A stretch of 11,060 nt of DNA. Source: Ruminococcaceae bacterium UBA866. GTDB taxonomy: Bacteria > Bacillota > Clostridia > Oscillospirales > Ruminococcaceae. The translations under genes and the position numbers were made by a program. A model generated the notes under the pieces. The model searched no databases and was not told the DNA's origin. It saw nothing but the letters and a program-made list of their open reading frames with translations. This document shows positions 1-6,464 of the stretch, in pieces. Location: positions 37,337 through 48,396 of the forward strand of contig DBGA01000085.1 in the NCBI GenBank assembly GCA_002295325.1, in the 5' to 3' direction. Each line of letters begins with the position of its first letter. Position 1 is the first letter of the stretch.

Positions 1-535
1 TGCCACAACCCAAAACTGCAATGGTTCTTCCCTTGCCCTTTAGTGCTCCAAAATGGGCGATTGCATCAATGCCCATTGCACATCCACTTATGATAATCAC
101 TCCTGCCCTTGCAAGACTTTCCGATAACCACTTTGTAACTTCGGAGGTATATTCGTTCGCCCTTCGTGTTCCGACAACAGCAATAGCAACATCCTCGTCA
201 ATATCTGTAATATTACCCTTGTAATACAGCACGATAGGAGGTCCATAAATGAGTTTTAATCGTTCCGGATAAAGCTCATCATTAAACGCAACGATTGAAA
301 TGCCAAATTTACTACAATCTTTTATTACCTTTTGGGCACGCAATAAGCTTGTACCCTTAATATTTCTAACATCTTTTTGGGTGAGAAAATCAAGAGATAG
401 CATATCTTCTGCACCAAGGTTATAAAAATCCTCAGGCGTTTCAAAACGAGAAATAATCTCATTGGGTTTGTCACTTCCATAAGAAAATGCAAGTGACAGC
501 CATATCCAATATAATTTTTCGTTCATCTCATCCAT
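1..535 (-). CDS. dprA: DNA processing protein DprA (N-terminal part, cut by window edge)
   Basis: DprA/Smf binds single-stranded DNA and loads RecA onto incoming DNA during natural transformation; many non-competent bacteria also carry it. I read 178 codons from the ATG at 535 down to base 2, and the 3' end is missing. An N-terminal helical region (about residues 1-75) leads into the Rossmann-like DprA fold, with the hallmark motifs VVGTRRA (120-126), SGCAMGIDAIAH (150-161) and RTIAVLGCG (170-178). Family members usually read SGxARGID, so Met replaces Arg in that motif. The start is supported by a GGGGAG ribosome binding site 9 nt upstream, which begins right at the stop of the methyltransferase gene 14 nt upstream, so the two are cotranscribed. 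The family call is secure; whether the organism is competent cannot be judged from this. Confidence 0.93.
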   Translation of the reverse strand, partial: MDEMNEKLYWIWLSLAFSYGSDKPNEIISRFETPEDFYNLGAEDMLSLDFLTQKDVRNIKGTSLLRAQKVIKDCSKFGISIVAFNDELYPERLKLIYGPPIVLYYKGNITDIDEDVAIAVVGTRRANEYTSEVTKWLSESLARAGVIIISGCAMGIDAIAHFGALKGKGRTIAVLGCG

Positions 536-549
536 TTGTACTATCTCCC

Positions 550-1335
550 CTAATTTGTCATTTCCCACATAAGTATGCAAGCTGCCATTGAGGCGTTCAG
601 AGATTCGGTATTTCCAGCCATATTAATTGTTATTTTTTCTTCACAAAGAGATTGTATTTCTGTAGTAAGTCCATTGCCCTCATTACCTATCAACAGCACA
701 GATGGGCTAGTAAATTCAACTTTCTCTAGCGAGGTCGCCGTAGTGTCAATGACACTCGCATAGGTCTTAACGTTGTTGTTTTTAAGGTTAGTAAGAAATA
801 CGTTGGGTTCGTCTGTAATCATAAAATCCATACGAAAAACGGAACCCATACTTCCCCTAATTACCTTAGGGTTATAAATATCACAAGATTTATTTGTCAT
901 TATAATGCCGTTTATTCCAAGAGCCTCAGCAGTGCGGATAATTGTACCCACATTTCCTGTATCCTGCAAATCAACTAGCATTACATATTTGCCATCACAA
1001 TATACTTTATCGATAGTTAGCTGTTTATCATGCTTTTGGCAAATTGCGTAGATACCTTGGGGGGTATTAAGTCCTGTTATTTTTTTGGATATTTCCTCGG
1101 CAATAATATAGCATTTAACCGATTGAAAAAGTTTTTCTAACTCGTGTGAATGTTTTTCAAAACACGTTTGGGTCACAAAAACCATTTCAAAACATTGATT
1201 ATTATTGAATGCCTCGGCAATAAGTTTAACGCTCTCAACAACAAAAAGAGACTGTTTATCACGATAGCTTTTTGAGGTGGAAAGCTTTGCATATTCCTTT
1301 ATCCACTTATTATCCTTTGAAGTTATTTGCTCCAT
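550..1335 (-). CDS. TrmH/SpoU-family RNA 2'-O-ribose methyltransferase
   Basis: A 261-residue SPOUT-class enzyme expected to methylate a ribose 2'-OH in rRNA or tRNA using S-adenosylmethionine in a trefoil-knot active site. Residues 1-100 look like the N-terminal substrate-binding domain of the TrmH/RlmB type (SLFVVESVKLI near 29-39). The SpoU domain follows with its three motifs: DTGNVGTIIRTA (125-136), IGNEGNGL (216-223) and NTESLNASMAA (242-252). Family members usually read SLNVSVA, so the last motif is slightly diverged. An ATG six codons further upstream (1353) has no ribosome binding site, while AGGTGG lies 4-5 nt before the ATG at 1335, so I chose the latter. The gene sits after rplT and before dprA, an order I recall from clostridial genomes. 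The exact RNA target cannot be told. Confidence 0.92.
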   Translation of the reverse strand: MEQITSKDNKWIKEYAKLSTSKSYRDKQSLFVVESVKLIAEAFNNNQCFEMVFVTQTCFEKHSHELEKLFQSVKCYIIAEEISKKITGLNTPQGIYAICQKHDKQLTIDKVYCDGKYVMLVDLQDTGNVGTIIRTAEALGINGIIMTNKSCDIYNPKVIRGSMGSVFRMDFMITDEPNVFLTNLKNNNVKTYASVIDTTATSLEKVEFTSPSVLLIGNEGNGLTTEIQSLCEEKITINMAGNTESLNASMAACILMWEMTN

Positions 1336-1369
1336 AAATCCACCTAATTTCATAAAATCTTATAGCGTT

Positions 1370-1409
1370 AAAATAGTAAAACACGCCCGAGTAAATATAA
1401 CTCGGGCGT
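1370..1409 (-). terminator. Intrinsic terminator after rplT
   Basis: A perfect 10-bp GC-rich stem, ACGCCCGAGT (1383-1392) with ACTCGGGCGT (1400-1409), encloses a 7-nt loop. On the minus strand it is followed by a broken T-tract (GTTTTACTATTTT). It lies 8 nt past the rplT stop, where the ribosomal-protein operon should end. Because the T-tract is interrupted, some read-through into the methyltransferase and dprA genes is likely; no convincing separate promoter is visible for them. Confidence 0.8.
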
Positions 1410-1417
1410 AGTTAATT

Positions 1418-1786
1418 CTATTTTGCAGCAGCTAAAACAGCAGCTTTTGCTTTTTCGCAAAGAGCTGTGAATGCAGCTTCGTCATGAATTGCAATCTCAG
1501 AAAGCATTTTGCGGTTAAGTGTAATTCCAGCTTTGTTAAGACCGTTCATGAATGTTGAGTAGTTCATACCATTCATTTTACAGCCAGCAGAAATTCTTGT
1601 AATCCAAAGTCTTCTGAAATCACGTTTTTTCAATCTACGTCCAATATAAGCATATTGACCTGATTTCATTACAGCTTCTTTCGCTGTTTTAAATAGCTTG
1701 CTCTTACCACCCCAGTAGCCTGATGCAAGTTTTAACGTTTTATTTCTTCTCTTACGAGTAGCAATTGCCCCTTTTACACGAGCCAT
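1418..1786 (-). CDS. rplT: 50S ribosomal protein L20
   Basis: L20 is an early-assembly protein of the large ribosomal subunit that binds 23S rRNA through a long basic N-terminal helix; in Firmicutes and E. coli it also represses its own operon by binding mRNA. The 122-residue product starts [21 protein letters not shown] and carries the conserved [17 protein letters not shown] and [14 protein letters not shown] segments. The usual length is about 117-119 residues, so the alanine/lysine-rich C-terminus is slightly extended. GGAGGT lies 8 nt before the ATG. It is third in infC-rpmI-rplT, 30 nt after rpmI. Its product is the likely effector of the leader at 2563-2731. Confidence 0.98.
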   Translation of the reverse strand: MARVKGAIATRKRRNKTLKLASGYWGGKSKLFKTAKEAVMKSGQYAYIGRRLKKRDFRRLWITRISAGCKMNGMNYSTFMNGLNKAGITLNRKMLSEIAIHDEAAFTALCEKAKAAVLAAAK

Positions 1787-1816
1787 AATTTATACCTCCG
1801 TTTGTAATTTGATTTA

Positions 1817-2014
1817 TTATTTGTAAGGAATTAGTTTCTTTACTGTTGCTGCATTTGTAACATCAGCATATGCACCCTTACGCAATCCTCTTTTACGTTT
1901 CGTTGTTTTCTTGTTTAGGATATGGCGTTTGTTAGCGTGTGCACGTTTAACCTTACCATTTTTTGTTAGAGAAAAACGTTTTTTTGCACCTGTATGTGTT
2001 TTTAGTTTAGGCAT
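1817..2014 (-). CDS. rpmI: 50S ribosomal protein L35
   Basis: A small, very basic protein of the large ribosomal subunit. The 65-residue length is normal, and the sequence matches L35 throughout: [24 protein letters not shown] at the start, [15 protein letters not shown] in the middle and a VKKLIPYK end. AAGGAGG sits about 9 nt before the ATG. It lies 26 nt after infC and 30 nt before rplT, and is surely cotranscribed with both. Confidence 0.98.
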   Translation of the reverse strand: MPKLKTHTGAKKRFSLTKNGKVKRAHANKRHILNKKTTKRKRGLRKGAYADVTNAATVKKLIPYK

Positions 2015-2040
2015 AATTAGTGAGCCTCCTTATAAAAATT

Positions 2041-2562
2041 TTACTTAGCATGTTTGGATGCGATAAACATAGCCAAACTACGGCCTTCCATTTTAGGCAG
2101 TTTTTCAACTGTTCCATGTTCAGAACAAGCCTCTTTAAATCGCTCAATCAAAGGCAGTCCCATTTCAGGGTGAGCCATTTCACGACCTCTATATCTAATA
2201 GAAACCTTGACTTTGTCACCTGCACTTAAAAACTTATTAGCTTGATTAACCTTCGTAGTAAAATCGTGGATGTCGATGTTAAGTGACATTCTAACCTCTT
2301 TGATTTCAACAGTCTTCTGGTTTTTTCTTGCTTCTTTTTCACGTTTAGCTTGCTCATAACGAAACTTTCCATAGTCCATAATACGACACACGGGCGGTAT
2401 TGCTTGAGGAGCAATCTTTACGAGGTCAAGACCTTGTTCAACTGCCATTTTCAAAGCATCTTTTGGAACCATAATTCCAAGTTGACTTCCGTCATCACCT
2501 ACAACGCGAATTTCTTTGTCACGAATTTCTTCGTTCATGAGCAATTCATTATTTTTAGCTAT
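2041..2562 (-). CDS. infC: Translation initiation factor IF-3, apparent AUA start
   Basis: IF-3 binds the 30S subunit, prevents premature 50S joining and proofreads start codon and initiator tRNA. The product has 173 residues with an N-terminal domain (NEEIRDKEIRVVGDDGSQLGI), a linker with RIMDYGKFRYEQ and KEARKNQK, and a C-terminal domain with EVRMSLNIDIHDF and RYRGREMAHPEMG. Start choice: GGAGGT at 2571-2576 is followed after 8 nt by ATA (2560-2562), which gives the IF-3-like N-terminus (M)AKNNELLMNEEIRD. The first in-frame ATG (2538) lies 32 nt from that site and has no Shine-Dalgarno of its own. The longer reading frame up to 2610 runs through the ribosome binding site and the leader and is not IF-3-like. 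Non-AUG infC starts (AUU in E. coli) let IF-3 repress its own translation. The identity is certain; the AUA start is well supported but not proven. Confidence 0.96.
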   Translation of the reverse strand: MAKNNELLMNEEIRDKEIRVVGDDGSQLGIMVPKDALKMAVEQGLDLVKIAPQAIPPVCRIMDYGKFRYEQAKREKEARKNQKTVEIKEVRMSLNIDIHDFTTKVNQANKFLSAGDKVKVSIRYRGREMAHPEMGLPLIERFKEACSEHGTVEKLPKMEGRSLAMFIASKHAK

Positions 2563-2731
2563 AGTAAAGCACCTCCATTTACTCTTAAAAATACAACAAA
2601 GCACAGACAATCTGTCTGCGCTTTCTCAATAACACACATAATTTAAGCATACTACAAAAATTAAAAGTATTAACCCGACAAGCAATTAGCTGTAAGGTGA
2701 GAACGCACAATGCTGTTCTGCTTTGTTTTCC
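2563..2731 (-). promoter_or_regulatory. Candidate L20 leader / transcription attenuator of infC operon
   Basis: About 170 nt of untranslated RNA lie between the infC promoter and the infC start. Its 3' part forms a terminator-like hairpin: a 12-bp stem with one G-U pair (2598-2609 with 2613-2624), a 3-nt loop, and a U-rich tail with five Us at 2587-2591. Near the 5' end is an AGAAC/GTTCT hairpin with an inner GCA/TGC stem (2700-2719). The early segment CAAAGCA (2719-2725 on this strand) can instead pair with TGCTTTG, the 3' arm of the terminator (2597-2603), which would break the terminator. This architecture fits the Firmicutes L20 leader, where excess L20 promotes termination before infC. 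The structural elements are seen; the L20 assignment rests on operon position. Confidence 0.75.
2587..2624 (-). terminator. Terminator hairpin inside infC leader
   Basis: The stem AAAGCGCAGACA / TGTCTGTGCTTT has a GAT loop (2598-2624) and is followed by GTTGTATTTTT. It ends about 10 nt before the infC ribosome binding site. Placed between promoter and gene, it can only act as a conditional attenuator. Confidence 0.75.
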
Positions 2732-2737
2732 TTTACA

Positions 2738-2766
2738 AGTATATACTAATATAGTGTGAATGTCAA
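2738..2766 (-). promoter_or_regulatory. Sigma-A promoter of infC-rpmI-rplT
   Basis: A perfect -35 box TTGACA (2761-2766) is followed by a 17-bp spacer and TATACT (2738-2743), one base off consensus. The predicted transcript start is near 2731. The TGA stop codon of the upstream membrane-protein gene is embedded in the -35 box. Confidence 0.88.
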
Positions 2767-3908
2767 CAATTATTTTCTGATTTGATAAATACGCCACTGA
2801 TTACAATCAAAAATAACATTCCTGTTTGAACCCATAAAACGGTTATGTCTGTAATTCCATGAACACAAATTGCAAATACTACTGCCAAAACAACCGCCAT
2901 AATATCCTTGTTTAAGCCACGCTTCCTATTCAAATATACACGTCTAAACATGATTGCAACATAGCTAAGCATAATAGAAACTCCAACAATACCAAAGTTT
3001 AAAATCGGATCTAAATACAAGCTATGCGCATGATAAGTCTTATAGCCATCATACAGCTTATATATGAATAAGTATGTTAATGTTCCTTGCCCAAACAGCC
3101 AATGTGCTTTTATGCCTTGAATTGCTGTAGCCCATATGTTCATCCTAGTTGAAAATGTTTGTGGCATGGCATCTAGCCTTGGCAAGAGCCCCGGCGTAAA
3201 TATGCCAATTATGATTAAAAAAATGCAAATGATTAAAAAAATAAATCCAGATTTTTTATGTCCGCTAAAAAAGATTAGGCTGATAACTCCCAGCATAACA
3301 GCAATCCATGCTGATTGGCAATCACAAAGAAAAATTCCGACAATATTTATTGCTATAATAGAAATATAAAACCGCTTATATTTCGGGTTCGTTATCAGCC
3401 TATATACCGCAATAATTATAACTATCTCGCAAATTGTTCCATAGTAATTTGCATTTAGCAGGCCACCAGTTGCCCTAAATGATGTACCTAGTGCTAGTTT
3501 TTGTACAGCCGAATAAATAAAGCATATAGCGGATGAGGCACAGCACACATCCATTATTTTATTAAAAAAAGATTTGTCCATAATAGATTTTACAAAAAGT
3601 GAAAATAACAAGGTAACAACAAATCCAAATCCTGCAAGTGCGCTGATGTATCTCTCATAAAATAATGGCACGATAAGTATCAATACTGAAAATAAATAGA
3701 TTGGAAGATTACTTTTATCAGTAAAGACTTTTTTTCGAGTATCCATATCTATCATCGCCCATACTACAGCTACTGTAAGCATAACACAGGTAATTAAAAA
3801 TGGCATAAAAATAGAAGCGGTAGCAAAAACTATTACCAACTGTTGTTTAGTACAGGAGGATAGCTTTGTTTTAACGCCATTAATTAGACTGTAGTTAATA
3901 TTGGACAC
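2763..3908 (-). CDS. O-antigen ligase / Wzy-family polytopic membrane protein
   Basis: A 381-residue, very hydrophobic protein with about 10-12 membrane segments and one larger hydrophilic loop between residues about 243 and 300. That loop carries the family signature: Arg in STRMNIWATAI, the GQG turn, and HAHSLYLDPILNFGIVG, which matches the HxHNxYLxxxxxxGxxG pattern of the Wzy_C/O-antigen ligase family, with Ser in place of Asn. These enzymes polymerise or transfer lipid-linked glycans on the outer face of the membrane. In a Gram-positive the product may be capsule, teichoic-acid-type or other wall glycan, and nothing nearby shows which. The start is a GTG at 3908 with only a GGGG run beside it and no proper ribosome binding site, so the start is uncertain, though no in-frame ATG, GTG or TTG occurs upstream before a stop. 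There is no glycan cluster around it. Confidence 0.82.
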   Translation of the reverse strand: MSNINYSLINGVKTKLSSCTKQQLVIVFATASIFMPFLITCVMLTVAVVWAMIDMDTRKKVFTDKSNLPIYLFSVLILIVPLFYERYISALAGFGFVVTLLFSLFVKSIMDKSFFNKIMDVCCASSAICFIYSAVQKLALGTSFRATGGLLNANYYGTICEIVIIIAVYRLITNPKYKRFYISIIAINIVGIFLCDCQSAWIAVMLGVISLIFFSGHKKSGFIFLIICIFLIIIGIFTPGLLPRLDAMPQTFSTRMNIWATAIQGIKAHWLFGQGTLTYLFIYKLYDGYKTYHAHSLYLDPILNFGIVGVSIMLSYVAIMFRRVYLNRKRGLNKDIMAVVLAVVFAICVHGITDITVLWVQTGMLFLIVISGVFIKSENNC

Positions 3909-3944
3909 CCCCGAAGCAACCGTATAGATAGTAGTTGAGTTTTT

Positions 3945-3950
3945 ATTATA
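3945..3950 (-). promoter_or_regulatory. Possible -10 box for the ligase-like gene
   Basis: A perfect TATAAT lies 36 nt before the GTG start. The best -35 candidate (TTGTGA) is only 15 bp upstream, so this is a tentative call. Confidence 0.3.
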
Positions 3951-4008
3951 AAAATTTAACTACTATCACAAACTATAATGCCAGAAAATTTTAATAAATA
4001 TTATAATG

Positions 4009-4029
4009 ATAACCATAAGTTATGGTTAT
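4009..4029 (-). terminator. AT-rich hairpin after the XRE-cupin gene (weak terminator or operator)
   Basis: ATAACCATA and TATGGTTAT form a 9-bp inverted repeat around a 3-nt centre, 7 nt past the XRE-cupin stop codon. On the minus strand it is followed by AT-rich sequence but no clean T-run. It could be a weak terminator, or an operator for the ligase-like gene downstream. I cannot decide between them. Confidence 0.4.
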
Positions 4030-4035
4030 AAACAT

Positions 4036-4602
4036 TTAGTTTTTAATTACAATTGCAAGAAATTCACAATCCTGCCCGTTGATAGCAATCATTCCATGTC
4101 CATGAGAGGAATTGTACATAATTGCATCTCCCTCATTTAGTATAACAGTGTGTCCTTCTAATTGCATTTTCAATGAACCTTTTAACACAAAATCAATCTC
4201 TTGACCATCATGTGTTGAAAGGGCGATTTCTTTTTCCTGCACTTCACTACAAAAAGGCGCTACTACTACAAATGGCTCGGCAAGCTTGCCTTTAAGATTA
4301 TGAGCCATATGCTGATACGAGAAGCCCTCACGACGGGACATACCAATGCCATGTCCTTTGCGTGTTACTGTGAAAAATGACAATTTGGGGTTTTCGCCTG
4401 TAAGCAACTCAACAACATCAACGCCAAACTTTGTTGCACACTTTTGCAAAAATGTAACTGAAAAGTCCTGAGCTCCAGTTTCATAGCCAGTGTAATCGTC
4501 TGGAGTTGTATTTAAATAATTTGCCATGTCTTCAATAGAAATTTCCAAAATTTCTCTTAAAGCCTTAATCCTCTGAGCAATTTCAATTATTTTCGTATCC
4601 AT
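4036..4602 (-). CDS. XRE-family transcriptional regulator with C-terminal cupin
   Basis: A 188-residue two-domain regulator. Residues about 5-62 form a Cro/CI-type helix-turn-helix (IAQRIKALREILEISIEDMA ... YETGAQDFSVTFLQKCATKFGV). The C-terminal part (about 115-188) is a single cupin barrel with THDGQEIDFVLKG and GDAIMYNSSHGHG, holding the usual His/Glu and late His positions for a metal or small ligand. Such proteins sense a metabolite through the cupin and control nearby genes. The ATG at 4602 is chosen because GGGAGGT sits about 4-5 nt upstream; an ATG 12 codons earlier (4638) has no comparable site. It is divergent from the flavin-reductase-like gene, with 207 bp shared between them, so that gene is the natural target candidate. 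The ligand is unknown. Confidence 0.9.
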   Translation of the reverse strand: MDTKIIEIAQRIKALREILEISIEDMANYLNTTPDDYTGYETGAQDFSVTFLQKCATKFGVDVVELLTGENPKLSFFTVTRKGHGIGMSRREGFSYQHMAHNLKGKLAEPFVVVAPFCSEVQEKEIALSTHDGQEIDFVLKGSLKMQLEGHTVILNEGDAIMYNSSHGHGMIAINGQDCEFLAIVIKN

Positions 4603-4671
4603 AAGTACCTCCCTGTTTTCTATGAAACTATTAGTCACTAAACAACAATTTCACATCGTTTTGATGAATAG

Positions 4672-4677
4672 ATTATA
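4672..4677 (-). promoter_or_regulatory. Extended -10 promoter of the XRE-cupin gene
   Basis: TGGTATAAT is a perfect extended -10 (hexamer 4672-4677) about 70 nt before the start codon. The -35 position holds only a T-run. The transcript start would be near 4665. Confidence 0.6.
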
Positions 4678-4753
4678 CCACATTAAATTAATAAAAAAAA
4701 GCTGTAAATTCGAATAAACACAAGATTATCTTTAATATTTCAAATTTGTATGC

Positions 4754-4759
4754 TAAAAT
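4754..4759 (+). promoter_or_regulatory. Extended -10 promoter of the flavin-reductase-like gene
   Basis: TGCTAAAAT provides an extended -10 (hexamer 4754-4759), with a weak TTTAAT at the -35 position (4731-4736) at 17-bp spacing. It lies about 50 nt before the start codon and is back-to-back with the XRE-cupin promoter. Confidence 0.45.
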
Positions 4760-4809
4760 ATTAATATGGCAATCACATTATGATAAGAAATTATAAATCG
4801 GAGGACGTT

Positions 4810-5403
4810 ATGAGCAAAATTACTTGGAAAGCAAGCACTCTTTTAGCACCCATGCCTCCTGCTATGGTTAGCTGTGGCAATATGGAGAACTCAAATATTA
4901 TCACAATTGCTTGGACAGGGATTGTAAATACAATTCCCCCAATGACATATATATCGGTAAGACCGGAGAGATATTCATATGAAATGATTAAATCCAGTGG
5001 CGAATTTGTCATTAATTTAACGGATAAAAATTTAATTAATGCGGCTTACTGGTGCGGCGCAAGAACCGGAAGAAAACATGATAAGTTTAAAGAAATGAAC
5101 CTCACAAAAGAATCTGTAAGCAAGCTTTCCTGCCCTGCAATTGCACAGAGTCCGCTAAACCTTGAATGCAGGGTGAAAGATATCATCCCTCTTGGCTCAC
5201 ATGATATGTTTCTTGCAGAAATTATAGCTATCAATGTCGAAGAAAGTCTGATTGATGAAACTGGACGTTTAAGGCTTGATAAGGCTTCTCTTGCCGCATT
5301 TGCACATGGAGAGTACTTTGAACTGGGTAAAAAACTAGGTAGCTTTGGTTTTGCAGTAAAAAAGAAAAAATCCAGTAAAAATAAGAAATATAAAAAACAA
5401 TAA
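4810..5403 (+). CDS. Flavin reductase-like / flavoredoxin-type FMN-binding protein
   Basis: A 197-residue cytosolic protein of the flavin-reductase-like family, which binds FMN in a split-barrel dimer and passes electrons from NAD(P)H or ferredoxin-type partners. Family features seen are the N-terminal PMPPAMVSCG strand, NIITIAWTGIVNTIPPMTYISVRPERYSYEMI with the RPERYSYE signature, GEFVINL, a WCGARTGRKHDKF loop, and LECRVKDIIPLGSHDMFLAEI. The start at 4810 has GGAGG 5 nt upstream; an upstream in-frame ATG at 4780 has none. The last 14 residues are strongly basic (nine Lys), which is not part of the conserved fold. It is divergent from the XRE-cupin gene and 25 nt ahead of birA, so birA probably shares its transcript. 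The physiological substrate is unknown. Confidence 0.88.
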   Translation: MSKITWKASTLLAPMPPAMVSCGNMENSNIITIAWTGIVNTIPPMTYISVRPERYSYEMIKSSGEFVINLTDKNLINAAYWCGARTGRKHDKFKEMNLTKESVSKLSCPAIAQSPLNLECRVKDIIPLGSHDMFLAEIIAINVEESLIDETGRLRLDKASLAAFAHGEYFELGKKLGSFGFAVKKKKSSKNKKYKKQ

Positions 5404-5428
5404 TAAATTAAAGGTGGCTGTGTTATTA

Positions 5429-6403
5429 ATGTCTGCAAAACATGATGTTTTAAGGTTGTTAGAGGATAGCAAAGGGAAAACGCTCTCCGGCAATGATATT
5501 GCAGGAGCACTTAATATAACAAGGGCTGCTGTGTGGAAAGTCATAAACACGCTAAAAGAAGAGGGCTATAAAATTTCAGCAGTAAATAAAAAGGGTTACT
5601 GCCTTGAAGATGAAAATGACATTCTTTCCCCACAAAGCATTAAACCCTACATTAATAATGTAGAGCTATATGACAATATTATTGTACATAAGTCACTACC
5701 CTCTACAAATACTGAGGCAAAAACTCTTGCAAACAATTCTGCAAAAAGTGGTACAGTTATTATTAGTGAACAGCAAACTGAGGGCAAAGGGCGACTTGGC
5801 CGTAAATTTTATTCCCCTAATGCAAGTGGAATTTACATGAGCATGATTTTTCGTCTGAAAAACCCAATTGAACAATCTATGTTAATTACTTCTGCCACAG
5901 CGGTTGCTGTATGCAGGGCGATTAAAACTGTTTGTAACCTTGATTGTCAGATTAAGTGGGTAAATGATATTTACATTGACTCAAAAAAAGTCTGTGGCAT
6001 CCTTACCGAGGCTTCTGTTAATTTTGAGGCACAACAGCTTGATTATATTGTAATCGGGATTGGAATTAATGTGACTACAGATGACTTCCCCCCTGAACTT
6101 AGTGAGATTGCCACTTCCCTACAAGAAAAGCTTGATGGTGTTATCGTTTCAAGGAGTAAACTCATTGGAGAAATACTAAATGAGATGGATGTTATTATTG
6201 ATGATTTGGAAAATAAGAGTTTTCTTAAAGAATACAAGGCTCGCTCATTTATTTTAGGAAGTGAAATTAACGTCATATTCCCTACCGTTACTCGAAGAGC
6301 TACTGCAATTGATTTTAATGAATTTGGGCATCTCATTGTAAAACTTGAAGATGGCGAAATAAAAACACTCAGCAGTGGTGAAATTTCGATTAGAAAAGTA
6401 TAG
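5429..6403 (+). CDS. birA: Biotin--[acetyl-CoA-carboxylase] ligase / biotin operon repressor BirA
   Basis: BirA activates biotin with ATP to biotinyl-5'-AMP, transfers it to the lysine of biotin-carrier proteins, and in its bifunctional form represses biotin genes. The 324-residue product has all three domains: an N-terminal winged helix (about 1-62, with GNDIAGALNITRAAVWKVIN), the catalytic core with TEGKGRLGRKF (117-127, the biotinyl-AMP loop), KWVND (176-180) and SKKVCGILTEA (185-195, catalytic Lys), and a C-terminal SH3-like domain ending in LSSGEISIRKV. With the DNA-binding domain intact it should be a regulator, yet no biotin genes or operator are in the window. The ATG at 5429 follows AAGGTGG by 11 nt; in-frame GTGs at 5414 and 5420 overlap or crowd that site and are less likely. 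Confidence 0.95.
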   Translation: MSAKHDVLRLLEDSKGKTLSGNDIAGALNITRAAVWKVINTLKEEGYKISAVNKKGYCLEDENDILSPQSIKPYINNVELYDNIIVHKSLPSTNTEAKTLANNSAKSGTVIISEQQTEGKGRLGRKFYSPNASGIYMSMIFRLKNPIEQSMLITSATAVAVCRAIKTVCNLDCQIKWVNDIYIDSKKVCGILTEASVNFEAQQLDYIVIGIGINVTTDDFPPELSEIATSLQEKLDGVIVSRSKLIGEILNEMDVIIDDLENKSFLKEYKARSFILGSEINVIFPTVTRRATAIDFNEFGHLIVKLEDGEIKTLSSGEISIRKV

Positions 6404-6420
6404 TAACACATAAAGTTATA

Positions 6421-6455
6421 AAAAAAGCTCCCGATTAAAAATCGGGAGCTTTTTT
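6421..6455. terminator. Bidirectional terminator between birA and nagB
   Basis: A perfect inverted repeat with core AGCTCCCGAT / ATCGGGAGCT is flanked by an A-run on the left and a T-run on the right (arms 6421-6435 and 6441-6455, 5-nt loop). It therefore works as an intrinsic terminator on both strands. It lies 18 nt past the birA stop and 9 nt past the nagB stop. Confidence 0.93.
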
Positions 6456-6464
6456 GAATAGATT

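Noticed and set aside
1336..1382. Possible separate promoter for the TrmH-family gene (TATAAG about 24 nt upstream of its start)
   Set aside because: No -35 box occurs at a fitting distance, and the -10 is imperfect; read-through from rplT is a simpler explanation.
2585..2797. Open frame of 70 codons on the minus strand across the infC promoter and leader
   Set aside because: It spans the -35/-10 boxes and the attenuator hairpin, has no ribosome binding site, and its predicted peptide looks like translated non-coding sequence.
4009..4029. ATAACCATA inverted repeat as a strong terminator
   Set aside because: It has no GC-rich core and no clean T-run on either strand, so I kept it only as a weak terminator or operator.
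5046..5510. Minus-strand open frame of 154 codons opposite the flavin-reductase-like gene and birA start
   Set aside because: It is antisense to two well-recognised genes, crosses their junction and matches no family; the hydrophobic run is the complement of the A-rich lysine tail.
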